From NCBI RefSeq assembly GCF_016907495.1, contig NZ_JAFBCC010000001.1, positions 620,001 through 684,000 on the forward strand: 64,000 nucleotides of DNA, given 5' to 3'. Under the pieces are notes generated by a model. That model was not told where the DNA came from and ran no database searches. It saw only the letters and a program-made list of their open reading frames with translations. Below, in pieces: positions 56,473-64,000 of this stretch. The DNA comes from Arthrobacter tumbae. Its GTDB lineage: Bacteria; Actinomycetota; Actinomycetes; Actinomycetales; Micrococcaceae. Position numbers and translations under genes: made by a program. Numbering within the stretch: the stretch's first letter is position 1; each line of letters opens with the position of its first letter.

Positions 56473-57068
56473 GGGTTCGTCCGGGAATTAGCCAGGTCAA
56501 GACCGGTGAAAAAGCGGTCCATCAGCAACTGCAGGGCCCGTTCGACGGAATCCCGATCCTGGTTCAGGACGTAGTCGTACTGCAGGCCGTACAGACTCGA
56601 AGTGAACAACCGCGCAGAGGACTCGGCCTCCGCACGCTGCATACCCTGGTTGACCAGCCAGTCTGCCGAGAAGGAATGCCAGTAGGCGAACTTCTTCAGG
56701 GCACTGCCGCGTGGATTGACGCTCACTGCGTCCTGGAGAGCGGCTTCAAATTCGAGCCGCTGCAACTGGCGGTTTCGCTCAATCAGAAGCCAGCTCCAGG
56801 CACCCAGGATCCACGTGCGGAAATCTTCCCGGGTGAATCCCTCGGGGTTCTCAGGCTTCAAAGCATCGTGACGCGCTTCAATATGGCGGACGATCTCATT
56901 GATGAGTTCCTCGCGGTTACCGAAGTGGTACACGAGTACGTAGCTGCTGATGCCCAGGCCGTCCGCAAGGGTACGGAAGCTCAGGCTCGCGAACGTCTTG
57001 TCGAGGAGATGATCGACGATCTGCTCGAGCAGCTCGTTCTTCCGTTCCGGTTTCGGGGGGCGCGCCAT
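56469..57068 (-). CDS. TetR-family regulator
   Basis: The 199-residue protein has an N-terminal TetR helix-turn-helix (FASLSFRTLADGLGISSYVLVYHFGNREELINEIV, in part LADGLGISSYVLVYHFGNRE) and a helical ligand domain with a C-terminal pattern close to TetR_C families (FAYWHSFSADWLVNQGM). The ligand and targets are unknown. It is convergent with katA and lies downstream of the MMPL gene on the same strand with a 25-bp gap, so it may belong to the end of that operon. Its first ATG follows CTATTCAGCC without a clear ribosome binding site. Confidence 0.85.
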   Translation of the reverse strand: MARPPKPERKNELLEQIVDHLLDKTFASLSFRTLADGLGISSYVLVYHFGNREELINEIVRHIEARHDALKPENPEGFTREDFRTWILGAWSWLLIERNRQLQRLEFEAALQDAVSVNPRGSALKKFAYWHSFSADWLVNQGMQRAEAESSARLFTSSLYGLQYDYVLNQDRDSVERALQLLMDRFFTGLDLANSRTNP

Positions 57069-57093
57069 GGCTGAATAGTACAGCCCGTGAGGA

Positions 57094-59649
57094 TCAGCGG
57101 CCTGTCGTCACAGGGTCCGACGCCGGAACCTGGCGCGCGCCGTCGTCGTTCGTTTGTTCCACCAGACGGGCGCCTTCGACGTCAACATCCGGCAGGATGC
57201 GGTCCAGCCACTTCGGCAGCCACCAGGCCGAACGGCCAAGCAGGTGCATTGCGGCCGGGATCAGCGTCATCCGGACAATGAACGCGTCAAGCAGCACGCC
57301 GAACGCCAGGCCGAAGCCGATGGGACGAACCATGGTCAGGTGGGAGAACACAAAGCCGGCGAACACAGACACCATGATGATGGCCGCAGCCGTCACCACC
57401 CTGGCGCCGTGGCTGAACCCCACCCGGACCGCTTCCTTGGCCGGCCGGCCGTGGACGAAGGACTCGCGCATGCCGGAGACGAGGAACATCTGGTAATCCA
57501 TGGCCAGACCGAACAGCACGCCGATCAGGATGATGGGAAGGAAGCTCAGGATCGGGCCGGGATTGGTGACGCCGAAGAAGTCGCCCAGCCAGCCCCACTG
57601 GTAGATCGCGACGGTGGCGCCGAAGCTGGCCAGCAGCGAGAGGAGGAAGCCGGCAGTGGCGATGAGCGGCACCAGGATGGACCGGAACACGAGGAGCAAC
57701 AGCACCAGGGACAGCCCGACGACGATGCCAAGGTAGAGCGGCATGGCTTCCATGAGTTTTGCGGAGACGTCGATGTTCGCGGCCGTCTGCCCGGTGAAGG
57801 ACACGGTGACGCCCGTGGCGTCCTCAATGCTGGCGGCTTCGGCACGGAGGTCTCGCACCAGCTGCTCGGTGCTCTCGCTGGCCGGGCCCTCAGCGGGGAT
57901 GACCTGGTAGATGGCGGTGCGTCCGTCATCACTGATTCCGGCAGGGACGGCGGTCACGACGTCGTCGATGGCGGCGAGGCGGTCGGCTACGTCGAGCTGG
58001 AGGTCAGTGCGTTCGCCTTCATCCGCGATCTGCGGCAATTCACCGACGGCGAGGAGAGGACCGTTGGTGCCCTCGCCGAACTTCTCCCCCACCAGTGTGT
58101 AGGCCTGGTAGGCGGTGGAATCGGTCGGCTCGGAGCCGCCGTCGGGCAGGCCGACACGTAGTTCCAGCGCCGGCAGGGCAAGGACACCGAGCGCAGCGAC
58201 GCCTGCCAGCACCGTGAGGACCGGTTTGCGGGTGACGAAACCGCCCCAGCCGCGGCCGGCTGCATAGGAATCATCAACCGTGTGCTCGTCAGCCGCCGCT
58301 TCGCTGGCGGGGTGCGCGGTCTTCCAGCGGCGCTTCGAGATGACCTTGCGGCCCATGAAGCCTAGCAGCGCCGGCGTCAGGGTGAGCGCAACCAGCACGG
58401 AGACGGCGACTGTTCCGGCAGCGGATAGGCCGAGGATCGTGAGGAACGGCAGGCCGGGGACGGCGAGCGCAGCAAGGGCGATGATGACCGTGATACCCGC
58501 GAAAAGGACAGCGTTGCCTGCGGTCCCCGTGGCACGCGCAATGGATTCCTGCAGCGGCATACCGCGCAGCAGCTGCGTGCGGTGGCGGTTCACGATGAAC
58601 AGTGAATAGTCGATTCCGACGGCGAGGCCCAGCATCAGCGCAAGCACCGGCGAGATGGAGCTCATCTGGATGACTCCGGTGAGGGCGAAGGTGATTCCGA
58701 CGCCGACTCCCACTCCGACAATTGCCATGAGCAGCGGCAGGCCCGCTGCTACGAGTGTTCCGAGCATGACAATGAGGACAATGGCGGCGACCAGGAGTCC
58801 GATGACTTCGGCCGGGCCGAAGATCTCCGAGATGTCCTGGACGATTTCCTTGCTGTATTCGACGTTCAACCCGGCCTCAGTCGCCGCGTCAGCTGCTTCC
58901 TGAACCGCTTCACGGGTCTCGGGCGTGATGGCGTCGACTGCGGTGGTGAACTGGACGCTGGCAACCGCGGTGGTGTCGTCGTCGGACACGAACTGCACGC
59001 CTGAGGTGGCCTCGAGGAGGCGCTCACCGCGCTCGAGTTCCACGCGGGCGGCGTCCAGTTCGGCCTGGCCCTCGTCAAGCTGGGTGCGCTGGGCATCGAT
59101 CCCGGCCTGGGCGGCGTCAAGCTGCGCCACAGTTGCGTCGATCTGTTCCGCGGGCAGGAACGTCTTTCCCGCTTCAAACTGCGCACGCTGGTCATCGAGC
59201 TGTGCCTGGGCGGCATCGAGCTGGGCGGCGCCGTCTACGAGCTCCTGGGCTCCCGCCTCGAGTTCCGCCCTGCCGTTCTCGATCTCCTCGCGGCTGTCGG
59301 CGAGCTGCTGGGCAGTCTCGAACGGGTCGATGACTGACTCAACGCCGTCGAGCCCTTCAACGTCGGTGAGGGCAGCGGTGGCTGTGTTCTGCTGCTCGGC
59401 GGTGAACTCGCCGTCGGTGCTCTGGAAAACAATGGTTCCCATGCCGCCGACGGCCTCGGGCATCTCCTCCTTGAGCTGATTCAGGACACGCTGGGACTCA
59501 GTGCCCGGGATGGTGAAGTTGTTGCTCAGGGTGCCGGAGAAAGCGACGGCTGAGCCACCGACAGCGACCATGATGGCCAGCCAGGCGGAGACCACCCACC
59601 AGCGGCGGCGGTAGGCGAAGGAACCGAGTCGGTACAGGAGGAATGCCAT
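57094..59649 (-). CDS. MMPL/RND-family membrane transporter (YdfJ-like)
   Basis: The 851-residue protein has twelve helices in two MMPL halves. Each half has one helix followed by an extracytoplasmic domain and five more helices, including GLAVGIDYSLFIVNRHR and GLAMDYQMFLVSGMRE with the proton-relay aspartates. The first outer domain contains a long alpha-helical insert of Ala-Gln-Leu-Asp repeats (QLDAAQAGIDAQRTQLDEGQ), a coiled coil reminiscent of YhgE/Pip proteins. The substrate is unknown; lipids or drugs are typical. It follows the TetR gene (59680-60294) by 30 bp and is probably controlled by it. Confidence 0.9.
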   Translation of the reverse strand: MAFLLYRLGSFAYRRRWWVVSAWLAIMVAVGGSAVAFSGTLSNNFTIPGTESQRVLNQLKEEMPEAVGGMGTIVFQSTDGEFTAEQQNTATAALTDVEGLDGVESVIDPFETAQQLADSREEIENGRAELEAGAQELVDGAAQLDAAQAQLDDQRAQFEAGKTFLPAEQIDATVAQLDAAQAGIDAQRTQLDEGQAELDAARVELERGERLLEATSGVQFVSDDDTTAVASVQFTTAVDAITPETREAVQEAADAATEAGLNVEYSKEIVQDISEIFGPAEVIGLLVAAIVLIVMLGTLVAAGLPLLMAIVGVGVGVGITFALTGVIQMSSISPVLALMLGLAVGIDYSLFIVNRHRTQLLRGMPLQESIARATGTAGNAVLFAGITVIIALAALAVPGLPFLTILGLSAAGTVAVSVLVALTLTPALLGFMGRKVISKRRWKTAHPASEAAADEHTVDDSYAAGRGWGGFVTRKPVLTVLAGVAALGVLALPALELRVGLPDGGSEPTDSTAYQAYTLVGEKFGEGTNGPLLAVGELPQIADEGERTDLQLDVADRLAAIDDVVTAVPAGISDDGRTAIYQVIPAEGPASESTEQLVRDLRAEAASIEDATGVTVSFTGQTAANIDVSAKLMEAMPLYLGIVVGLSLVLLLLVFRSILVPLIATAGFLLSLLASFGATVAIYQWGWLGDFFGVTNPGPILSFLPIILIGVLFGLAMDYQMFLVSGMRESFVHGRPAKEAVRVGFSHGARVVTAAAIIMVSVFAGFVFSHLTMVRPIGFGLAFGVLLDAFIVRMTLIPAAMHLLGRSAWWLPKWLDRILPDVDVEGARLVEQTNDDGARQVPASDPVTTGR

Positions 59650-59679
59650 GGTGTTGTGCGTCCTGGATTGAGGGCTGAA

Positions 59680-60294
59680 TTAGGAAGAAGGACGGGAAAA
59701 GCCGTCGCGAAGCATGCTCAGCGTCGCGACGATGGAGTCTTCAAGGGTTTGCGCCGCATTGTGGTCCGGGTTCTCGCCCGATGCCCACTCCCGCATTGCG
59801 GCCTTAGCGCAGGAGAGCAGCGATCCGACCAGCGCGTGGACATAGAGGGTCGAAGCCTGGCCGCGCAACCGGTCCTCGACCGCGCTGATGATGCGCGCTT
59901 CAGCCCGCTCCCAGGCGAGGAGGTGGGAACCGAGGAGATCGGGGTTGCCTGCAGCCATGCGGAAGAGGTCGCCGCAGTCCTTCAGGTTTTCCACCTTGGT
60001 AGTGGCGGCGAGGGCTGCGATCATGGCGTCGAGGATGGGCTCATCCCCGGGGCGGGCGGCAAGCTCTGCTTCCGCGCGGTCCAGGAAAGACTCCGTGGAG
60101 ACGATCAGCGCCTCTTCCGGGCTGTGAAAGTAGTTGAAGAAGGTCCGGCGGGAAACGTTTGCCTGGTCGGCGATCTGCTCAGCCGTGAAACCGCCCATGC
60201 CGTGGGTGCGCGCGAGGTTGAGAGCCGCCTGGGCAATAGCGCGCCGTGTCTCGAGCTTGTTCTGCTCGCGGCGGCTGATCTGCTGTTCTGTCAC
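59680..60294 (-). CDS. TetR-family repressor of the MMPL operon
   Basis: The 204 residues contain a TetR helix-turn-helix, MGGFTAEQIADQANVSRRTFFNYF, followed by a helical effector domain. It starts at GTG 60294, six bases after TAGTGT, so the transcript is likely leaderless. Three alternating half-sites (GTGCAA, TTGCAC, GTGCAA) lie over this promoter and would allow autorepression. The MMPL transporter gene follows by 30 bp on the same strand. The ligand is probably the exported compound, as is common for TetR-transporter pairs; this is inference. Confidence 0.88.
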   Translation of the reverse strand: MTEQQISRREQNKLETRRAIAQAALNLARTHGMGGFTAEQIADQANVSRRTFFNYFHSPEEALIVSTESFLDRAEAELAARPGDEPILDAMIAALAATTKVENLKDCGDLFRMAAGNPDLLGSHLLAWERAEARIISAVEDRLRGQASTLYVHALVGSLLSCAKAAMREWASGENPDHNAAQTLEDSIVATLSMLRDGFSRPSS

Positions 60295-60300
60295 AGAATT

Positions 60301-60306
60301 ACACTA
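60301..60306 (-). promoter_or_regulatory. -10 element of the leaderless TetR-MMPL promoter
   Basis: TAGTGT on the minus strand is followed by six bases and the GTG at 60294. Confidence 0.5.
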
Positions 60307-60307
60307 C

Positions 60308-60330
60308 GTGCAACTTTGCACGCGGTGCAA
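60308..60330. promoter_or_regulatory. Operator of the TetR-MMPL operon
   Basis: GTGCAA (60308-60313), TTGCAC (60316-60321) and GTGCAA (60325-60330) alternate in orientation. They form two overlapping inverted repeats directly upstream of the -10 element of the TetR gene. Confidence 0.6.
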
Positions 60331-60390
60331 GTTCACCTTTGGGGTCTTGGCGCGGGCCGGTCGTGACCATCTTGCTCAGGCACTGAGCGC

Positions 60391-61545
60391 TCAGGAGATG
60401 GGCACCGCTTTGCCCGCCAGTGAAGCGCCGATGAACCGGTTGATCACCGGCAGCCGGGACAGCTTCAGCATCACCCGACGCAGCAACAGTTCCGGGCCCG
60501 ACGACGGCAGGAACCAGCGCGCTGCGCGGCGCCCGGCCTCCTGCTTTTCGCGGGCGACCGGCATCCAGTGCTCCTCATAAGCGACGAGTCCATCCGCAAT
60601 CGATGCGGACTCCGCAAGGTGGTTCGACAGGATGCGGGCTCCGGCAACCGCCAGTGACGCCCCCTGGCCGGCGAGCAGCGAAACCGCCTGGCACGCATCA
60701 CCCACCAGAACCACCCGGCCGGAATGCCACCGCTCCATGTGGATCTGGGCGACAACATCGTAGTACGGGTCCTCGGGCGCCTGGTCGAGAGCGCGTGGAG
60801 CGAGCCAACCTGCGCCCGAAAACTCCTTGCGCAGGGCCTCCCTTCGATTTACCGGCAGTGCGGGAGAAGCATCCCGGTGAATCAGGAACGCGGCGACCTT
60901 CGCATCCCTCAGCCCATAGAGTCCGATCTGCCTGTCCCTGGTGTCACTGAGGGCGAACCTGCCGCTGACTTGCTCACTCGTGACGGGATCCTCGAAGGTG
61001 AATGCAGCAGTATGGAATCCGAGGTAGTTGATGTACCGGGATTCCGGCCCGAAGACGGCTTCCCTCACCACCGAGTGAATGCCGTCCGCGCCGACCACGA
61101 GGTCAGCGTCAATAAGCCGTCCGTCCGAGGTATGGACGCACGCGCCGTCGTCGTAATTCTCGATCTGCTTGAAAGTTGCGCCGTAGCGAAGGCGGACTGA
61201 CGCAGGAAGGCTTTCCCGCAGTGCATCCTCGAGATCCGGTCGCATGATGCTCATCAGCCGGCCGTCGACTGCCTTCGAGAAGCGTTCGTAGCTGAGGCGC
61301 CCGGTTGAGCGCCCCTTCGCATTGACGTACGACACTTCATGGACGGAGTACGCCCGGGCCTGCAGCGCCGGCAGCACGCCCATCTTTTCCGCGGCATCAT
61401 ATCTGGGACCGAAGAAGTCAACCATGTAGCCGCTTGCCCGAGGTCCCGGCGCTCTCTCCAGAATCTCCACCTGCCACCCGAATTCCGCAAGGTTCTTCGC
61501 CGTAGCCAGGCCCGCGATCCCCGCGCCGATGATGATGGCCTTCAT
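60391..61545 (-). CDS. FAD-dependent monooxygenase (PHBH-like)
   Basis: The 384-residue flavoprotein has the dinucleotide-binding IIGAGIAGLATAKNLAEFG, the second FAD/NADPH motif VVGADGIHSVVREAVFG (DG motif), and GDACQAVSLLAGQGASLAV (GD motif). This is the group A aromatic-hydroxylase fold, also found in TetX-like and polyketide hydroxylases. The substrate is unknown. It is not linked to a regulator or transporter by strand continuity except the TetR-MMPL operon, which starts 97 bp downstream with its own promoter. A role in modifying a hydrophobic antibiotic-like compound is possible but not shown. Confidence 0.88.
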   Translation of the reverse strand: MKAIIIGAGIAGLATAKNLAEFGWQVEILERAPGPRASGYMVDFFGPRYDAAEKMGVLPALQARAYSVHEVSYVNAKGRSTGRLSYERFSKAVDGRLMSIMRPDLEDALRESLPASVRLRYGATFKQIENYDDGACVHTSDGRLIDADLVVGADGIHSVVREAVFGPESRYINYLGFHTAAFTFEDPVTSEQVSGRFALSDTRDRQIGLYGLRDAKVAAFLIHRDASPALPVNRREALRKEFSGAGWLAPRALDQAPEDPYYDVVAQIHMERWHSGRVVLVGDACQAVSLLAGQGASLAVAGARILSNHLAESASIADGLVAYEEHWMPVAREKQEAGRRAARWFLPSSGPELLLRRVMLKLSRLPVINRFIGASLAGKAVPIS

Positions 61546-61589
61546 GATCAGTCCTTTCCGACGATCCGCAGCAGCACCGGCGGCTGGAC

Positions 61590-63026
61590 TTACTCCCCGC
61601 GGGAAATCGCGATCATGTCCTCGCGCGGAACCAGCTTCACGCGGTCCCGGACCAGCTCGGGGAGGCTGCCGTCGTCGTGCATGTAATTGGCGCCCAGCTT
61701 CATTTCGTGGGAATCGAGCTTCAGCCAGCCCTCCCAGGTGGTGTACCGGACGCCGCGCTCCTCCAGGAGGTTGATGATGGCGTCTTCCGACGGATGTTCG
61801 GCCGGCGGGAGGTTGAGTCGGTCCTCCAAAAGGTAGCCGATGGTCTCGAGGGCGTCGCCCTTGGTGTGGCCGATCAGCCCGACGGGCCCGCGCTTGATCC
61901 AGCCGGTGCAGTAGATGCCGGGCACGGCGTTGCCTGACTCATCCACCACACGTCCGCCCTCGTTGGGGATGACGCCGGCCTGCTCGTCGTAGCCGACCTC
62001 CGGCAGTTCCGAGCCGAAGTAGCCGATGGCCCGGTAAACGGCCTGGATCGGGTAGTCGAGGTACTCGCCAGTACCCTCCACCGAACCGCTGCCGTTGAGG
62101 CGCGTGCGCTCAAAACGGACCTTCGCCACCTTGCCCGGGGTGTCCGGCGAGTCAGTGATCTCCACGGGACTGTGCAGGAAGTGAAGGTGCAGGCGGCGCG
62201 AGGCCGTGAATTCCGCCGGATCCTCCGGCTGCTCAACCAGCCAGTTCGTCAGCGTCTTGACCATCGTCTTGGTCTGGTTGTTGCCGGCGATCTGCTGTTC
62301 GGAGGCTTCGTCGAAATCGAAATCCTCGGGGTACAGCACAATGTCGACGTCGCGAGAGTGCGAAAGCTCACGCAATTCCAACGGCGTGAACTTCACCTGC
62401 GCGGGCCCGCGGCGGCCGAAGACGTGCACGTCCGTCACCGGGGACTCCTTCAGCGCAGCGTAGACGTTGGATGGAATCTCCGTGACCAGGAGATCATCGG
62501 CGTGCTTCGAGAGAACGCGGGCGATGTCCAAGGCCACGTTGCCGTTGCCGATGACGGCGATCTCTTTGGCATCAAGCGGCCAGTCGCGGTCAACGTCAGG
62601 GTGCCCGTCATACCAGGAGACGAAGTCCGCTCCGCCGAAGGAACCCTGAAGGTCCACGCCGGGAATGTTCAGATCCGCGTCCTTCACCGCACCCGTGGCG
62701 AAGATGACGGCGTCGTAGAAGGTACGGAAGTCTTTCAAGGTGAGATCGCGGCCGTAGTTCACGTTGCCGAGGAAGCGGATGTCCCCGCGGTCCAGTACCT
62801 TGTGCAGGGCGGTCACGATGCCCTTGATACGCGGATGATCAGGGGCCACGCCGTAGCGGATCAGGCCGTAGGGCGCGGGGTACTGGTCAAAGAGGTCGAT
62901 GGAAACCTCGAAGTCACCGCCCTTGACCTCCTGCGACTTCGTCAGGATGTCTGCGGCATAAACACCGGCCGGGCCTGCGCCGATGATGGCTACCCGAAGT
63001 GGACGGACCGACGTCGTGCTGGACAC
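61590..63026 (-). CDS. fprA: FprA-type NADPH-ferredoxin reductase
   Basis: The 478-residue protein of the adrenodoxin-reductase family has RVAIIGAGPAGVYAADIL (FAD), PYGLIRYGVAPDHPRIKGI (family signature), VIGNGNVALDIARVL (NADPH) and a C-terminal GIYCTGWIKRGPVGLIGHTKGDA. It passes electrons from NADPH to ferredoxins, as mycobacterial FprA does. It starts at GTG 63026 with AGGAAGAAGG upstream. The following monooxygenase gene (44-bp gap, same strand) might be co-transcribed, but class A flavin monooxygenases do not need ferredoxin. Confidence 0.93.
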   Translation of the reverse strand: MSSTTSVRPLRVAIIGAGPAGVYAADILTKSQEVKGGDFEVSIDLFDQYPAPYGLIRYGVAPDHPRIKGIVTALHKVLDRGDIRFLGNVNYGRDLTLKDFRTFYDAVIFATGAVKDADLNIPGVDLQGSFGGADFVSWYDGHPDVDRDWPLDAKEIAVIGNGNVALDIARVLSKHADDLLVTEIPSNVYAALKESPVTDVHVFGRRGPAQVKFTPLELRELSHSRDVDIVLYPEDFDFDEASEQQIAGNNQTKTMVKTLTNWLVEQPEDPAEFTASRRLHLHFLHSPVEITDSPDTPGKVAKVRFERTRLNGSGSVEGTGEYLDYPIQAVYRAIGYFGSELPEVGYDEQAGVIPNEGGRVVDESGNAVPGIYCTGWIKRGPVGLIGHTKGDALETIGYLLEDRLNLPPAEHPSEDAIINLLEERGVRYTTWEGWLKLDSHEMKLGANYMHDDGSLPELVRDRVKLVPREDMIAISRGE

Positions 63027-63221
63027 TGATGCCTTCTTCCTGGTGGATTACCCGGGGGCTTCCCTGAGGGGACAATTGAACGCACATTAGCGCACAGTTT
63101 CCTATTCTAAATCCCCCGTTCGATCCGCGTCGAAACCAGTGGCGCGGCTCACTCGCAACTCCCCTGAATGTTCCCCGTCCGTCCCCGGAATAGGAACGGT
63201 ACGACGGCGGTTGGCACGCAT

Positions 63222-64000
63222 GTGAGCCGCACCCGAACCAATCCCCGCCCTGCCCGTAGCGAAAACGCCACGGGCGTCCTCTTTGGTATCGGCGCCTACG
63301 GACTGTGGGGCATGCTCCCCCTGTACTTCATCATTCTGCTCCCGGCCACCGCCGTGGAAATTGTGGCGAACCGTGTGCTGTGGTCGCTCATCTTCTGCGC
63401 GCTGCTGCTGACCGTTCTGCGCTCCTGGACCACGGTCCGCACCGCCTTCGCCAACCCGAAGGTACTCGGAACCCTTACCGTGGCCGGGCTTCTCATTGCC
63501 GTGAACTGGCTTGTTTACACCTACGGCGTCACCAACGGTCACGCCATCGAGGCATCGCTGGGCTATTTCATCAACCCGATCGTGTCGGTCCTTCTCGGCG
63601 TCCTCGTACTGCGGGAGAAGCTCCGTCCACTGCAGTGGGTGGCCGTGGGAATGGGGCTGGTCGCCGTCGTCGTCCTGGCGGTTGGCTACGGGAACGTACC
63701 GTGGATCGCCCTGGCGCTGGCTTTTTCCTTCGGTTTCTACGGGTTTGTGAAAAAGCGGGTGGGACCGAGCGTCGACGCCGTGACCAGCCTCAGCATCGAA
63801 ACGGCGGTGCTGACGCCGATCGCCGCCGTTGTCATGATCTGGCTTTCGCTCTCCGGCGGGGCAACGCTGACCACGGAGGGGCCCGGCCACTTCTGGATTA
63901 TGGCGGCGTCGGGAGTCATCACCGCTGTTCCGCTGATTTTCTTCGGTGCAGCTGCCCGCCGGCTGCCCCTGACCACCATCGGGATGCTGCAGTACCTCGC
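63222..64000 (+). CDS. rarD: RarD/EamA-family transporter, partial
   Basis: The gene runs off the right edge; about 259 residues are present. It encodes a ten-helix EamA (DMT superfamily) protein with the RarD pattern GVLFGIGAYGLWGMLPLYFI, NRVLWSL, IAVNWLVYTYGVTNGHAIEASLGYFINPIVSVLLG (in part: GHAIEASLGYFINPIVSVL) and a C-terminal-half IFFGAAARRLPLTTIGMLQYL. RarD proteins were named for chloramphenicol sensitivity in E. coli, but the substrate is unknown. GTG 63222 is the start; the ATG just before it is closed at once by TGA. It is divergent from fprA over 195 bp. Confidence 0.9.
   Translation, partial: MSRTRTNPRPARSENATGVLFGIGAYGLWGMLPLYFIILLPATAVEIVANRVLWSLIFCALLLTVLRSWTTVRTAFANPKVLGTLTVAGLLIAVNWLVYTYGVTNGHAIEASLGYFINPIVSVLLGVLVLREKLRPLQWVAVGMGLVAVVVLAVGYGNVPWIALALAFSFGFYGFVKKRVGPSVDAVTSLSIETAVLTPIAAVVMIWLSLSGGATLTTEGPGHFWIMAASGVITAVPLIFFGAAARRLPLTTIGMLQYL

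Overview
The window is high-GC actinobacterial chromosome. It most likely comes from a member of the Micrococcaceae close to Arthrobacter. Mycothiol synthase (mshD) next to a GlnR-type regulator, ppk1 followed by a MutT1-like NUDIX/phosphatase protein, a DasR/NagR-type GntR regulator beside nagA-nagB, and many promoters of the actinobacterial leaderless type all support this. Most of the window is ordinary core genome. No rRNA and no CRISPR array is visible.

Layout from left to right. 1-11 kb: a partial YgfZ-like gene, a nitrobindin-like gene, membrane proteins, glnR, mshD, ppk1-mutT1, thyA-dfrA, and a three-gene cluster with a WXG-type secreted protein. 11-15 kb: an E. coli-type asd, then murB in an operon with two MaoC-type dehydratase genes. 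15-21.6 kb: an fbpABC-type ferric iron transporter preceded by a DtxR/IdeR-like box. A fused adenylation/carrier/acyltransferase-3 gene closes this operon. 21.6-27.2 kb: a DUF2797 gene, a DJ-1/PfpI gene, a MinD-like ATPase, tRNA-Met, tRNA-Thr and a DEAD-box helicase. 27.5-37.3 kb: a BCCT transporter, MOSC, SDR and amidohydrolase genes, a metB-like gene with cystathionine beta-synthase, an AlkA-type glycosylase and thioredoxin.

37.4-44.8 kb is a compact integrative element of about 7.3 kb inserted into tRNA-Tyr. It is bounded by 53-bp perfect direct repeats. It carries a tyrosine integrase next to the intact tRNA, an excisionase-like HTH gene, a replication-initiator-like gene with 12-bp repeats, a run of small overlapping phage-like genes including a terminase-small-subunit-like protein, and one low-GC cargo gene beside attL with a PD-(D/E)XK-like motif. 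Paired TCCCCCACAA repeats near both ends are candidate integrase arm sites. No capsid, tail or conjugation gene is present, so it looks like a phage-satellite-type element. This is the best candidate for an undescribed system.

44.8-64 kb: a small secreted protein, yajQ, a 38-bp perfect palindrome and a 10-bp tandem repeat array, htpX, a pterin dehydratase/VOC fusion, nagR-nagA-nagB with a dre-like operator, an MFS exporter, hydrolases, a Fur-family regulator with catalase and a Fur-type box, a TetR-MMPL operon with a repeated operator motif, two flavoproteins (an aromatic-hydroxylase-like monooxygenase and FprA) and a partial rarD.
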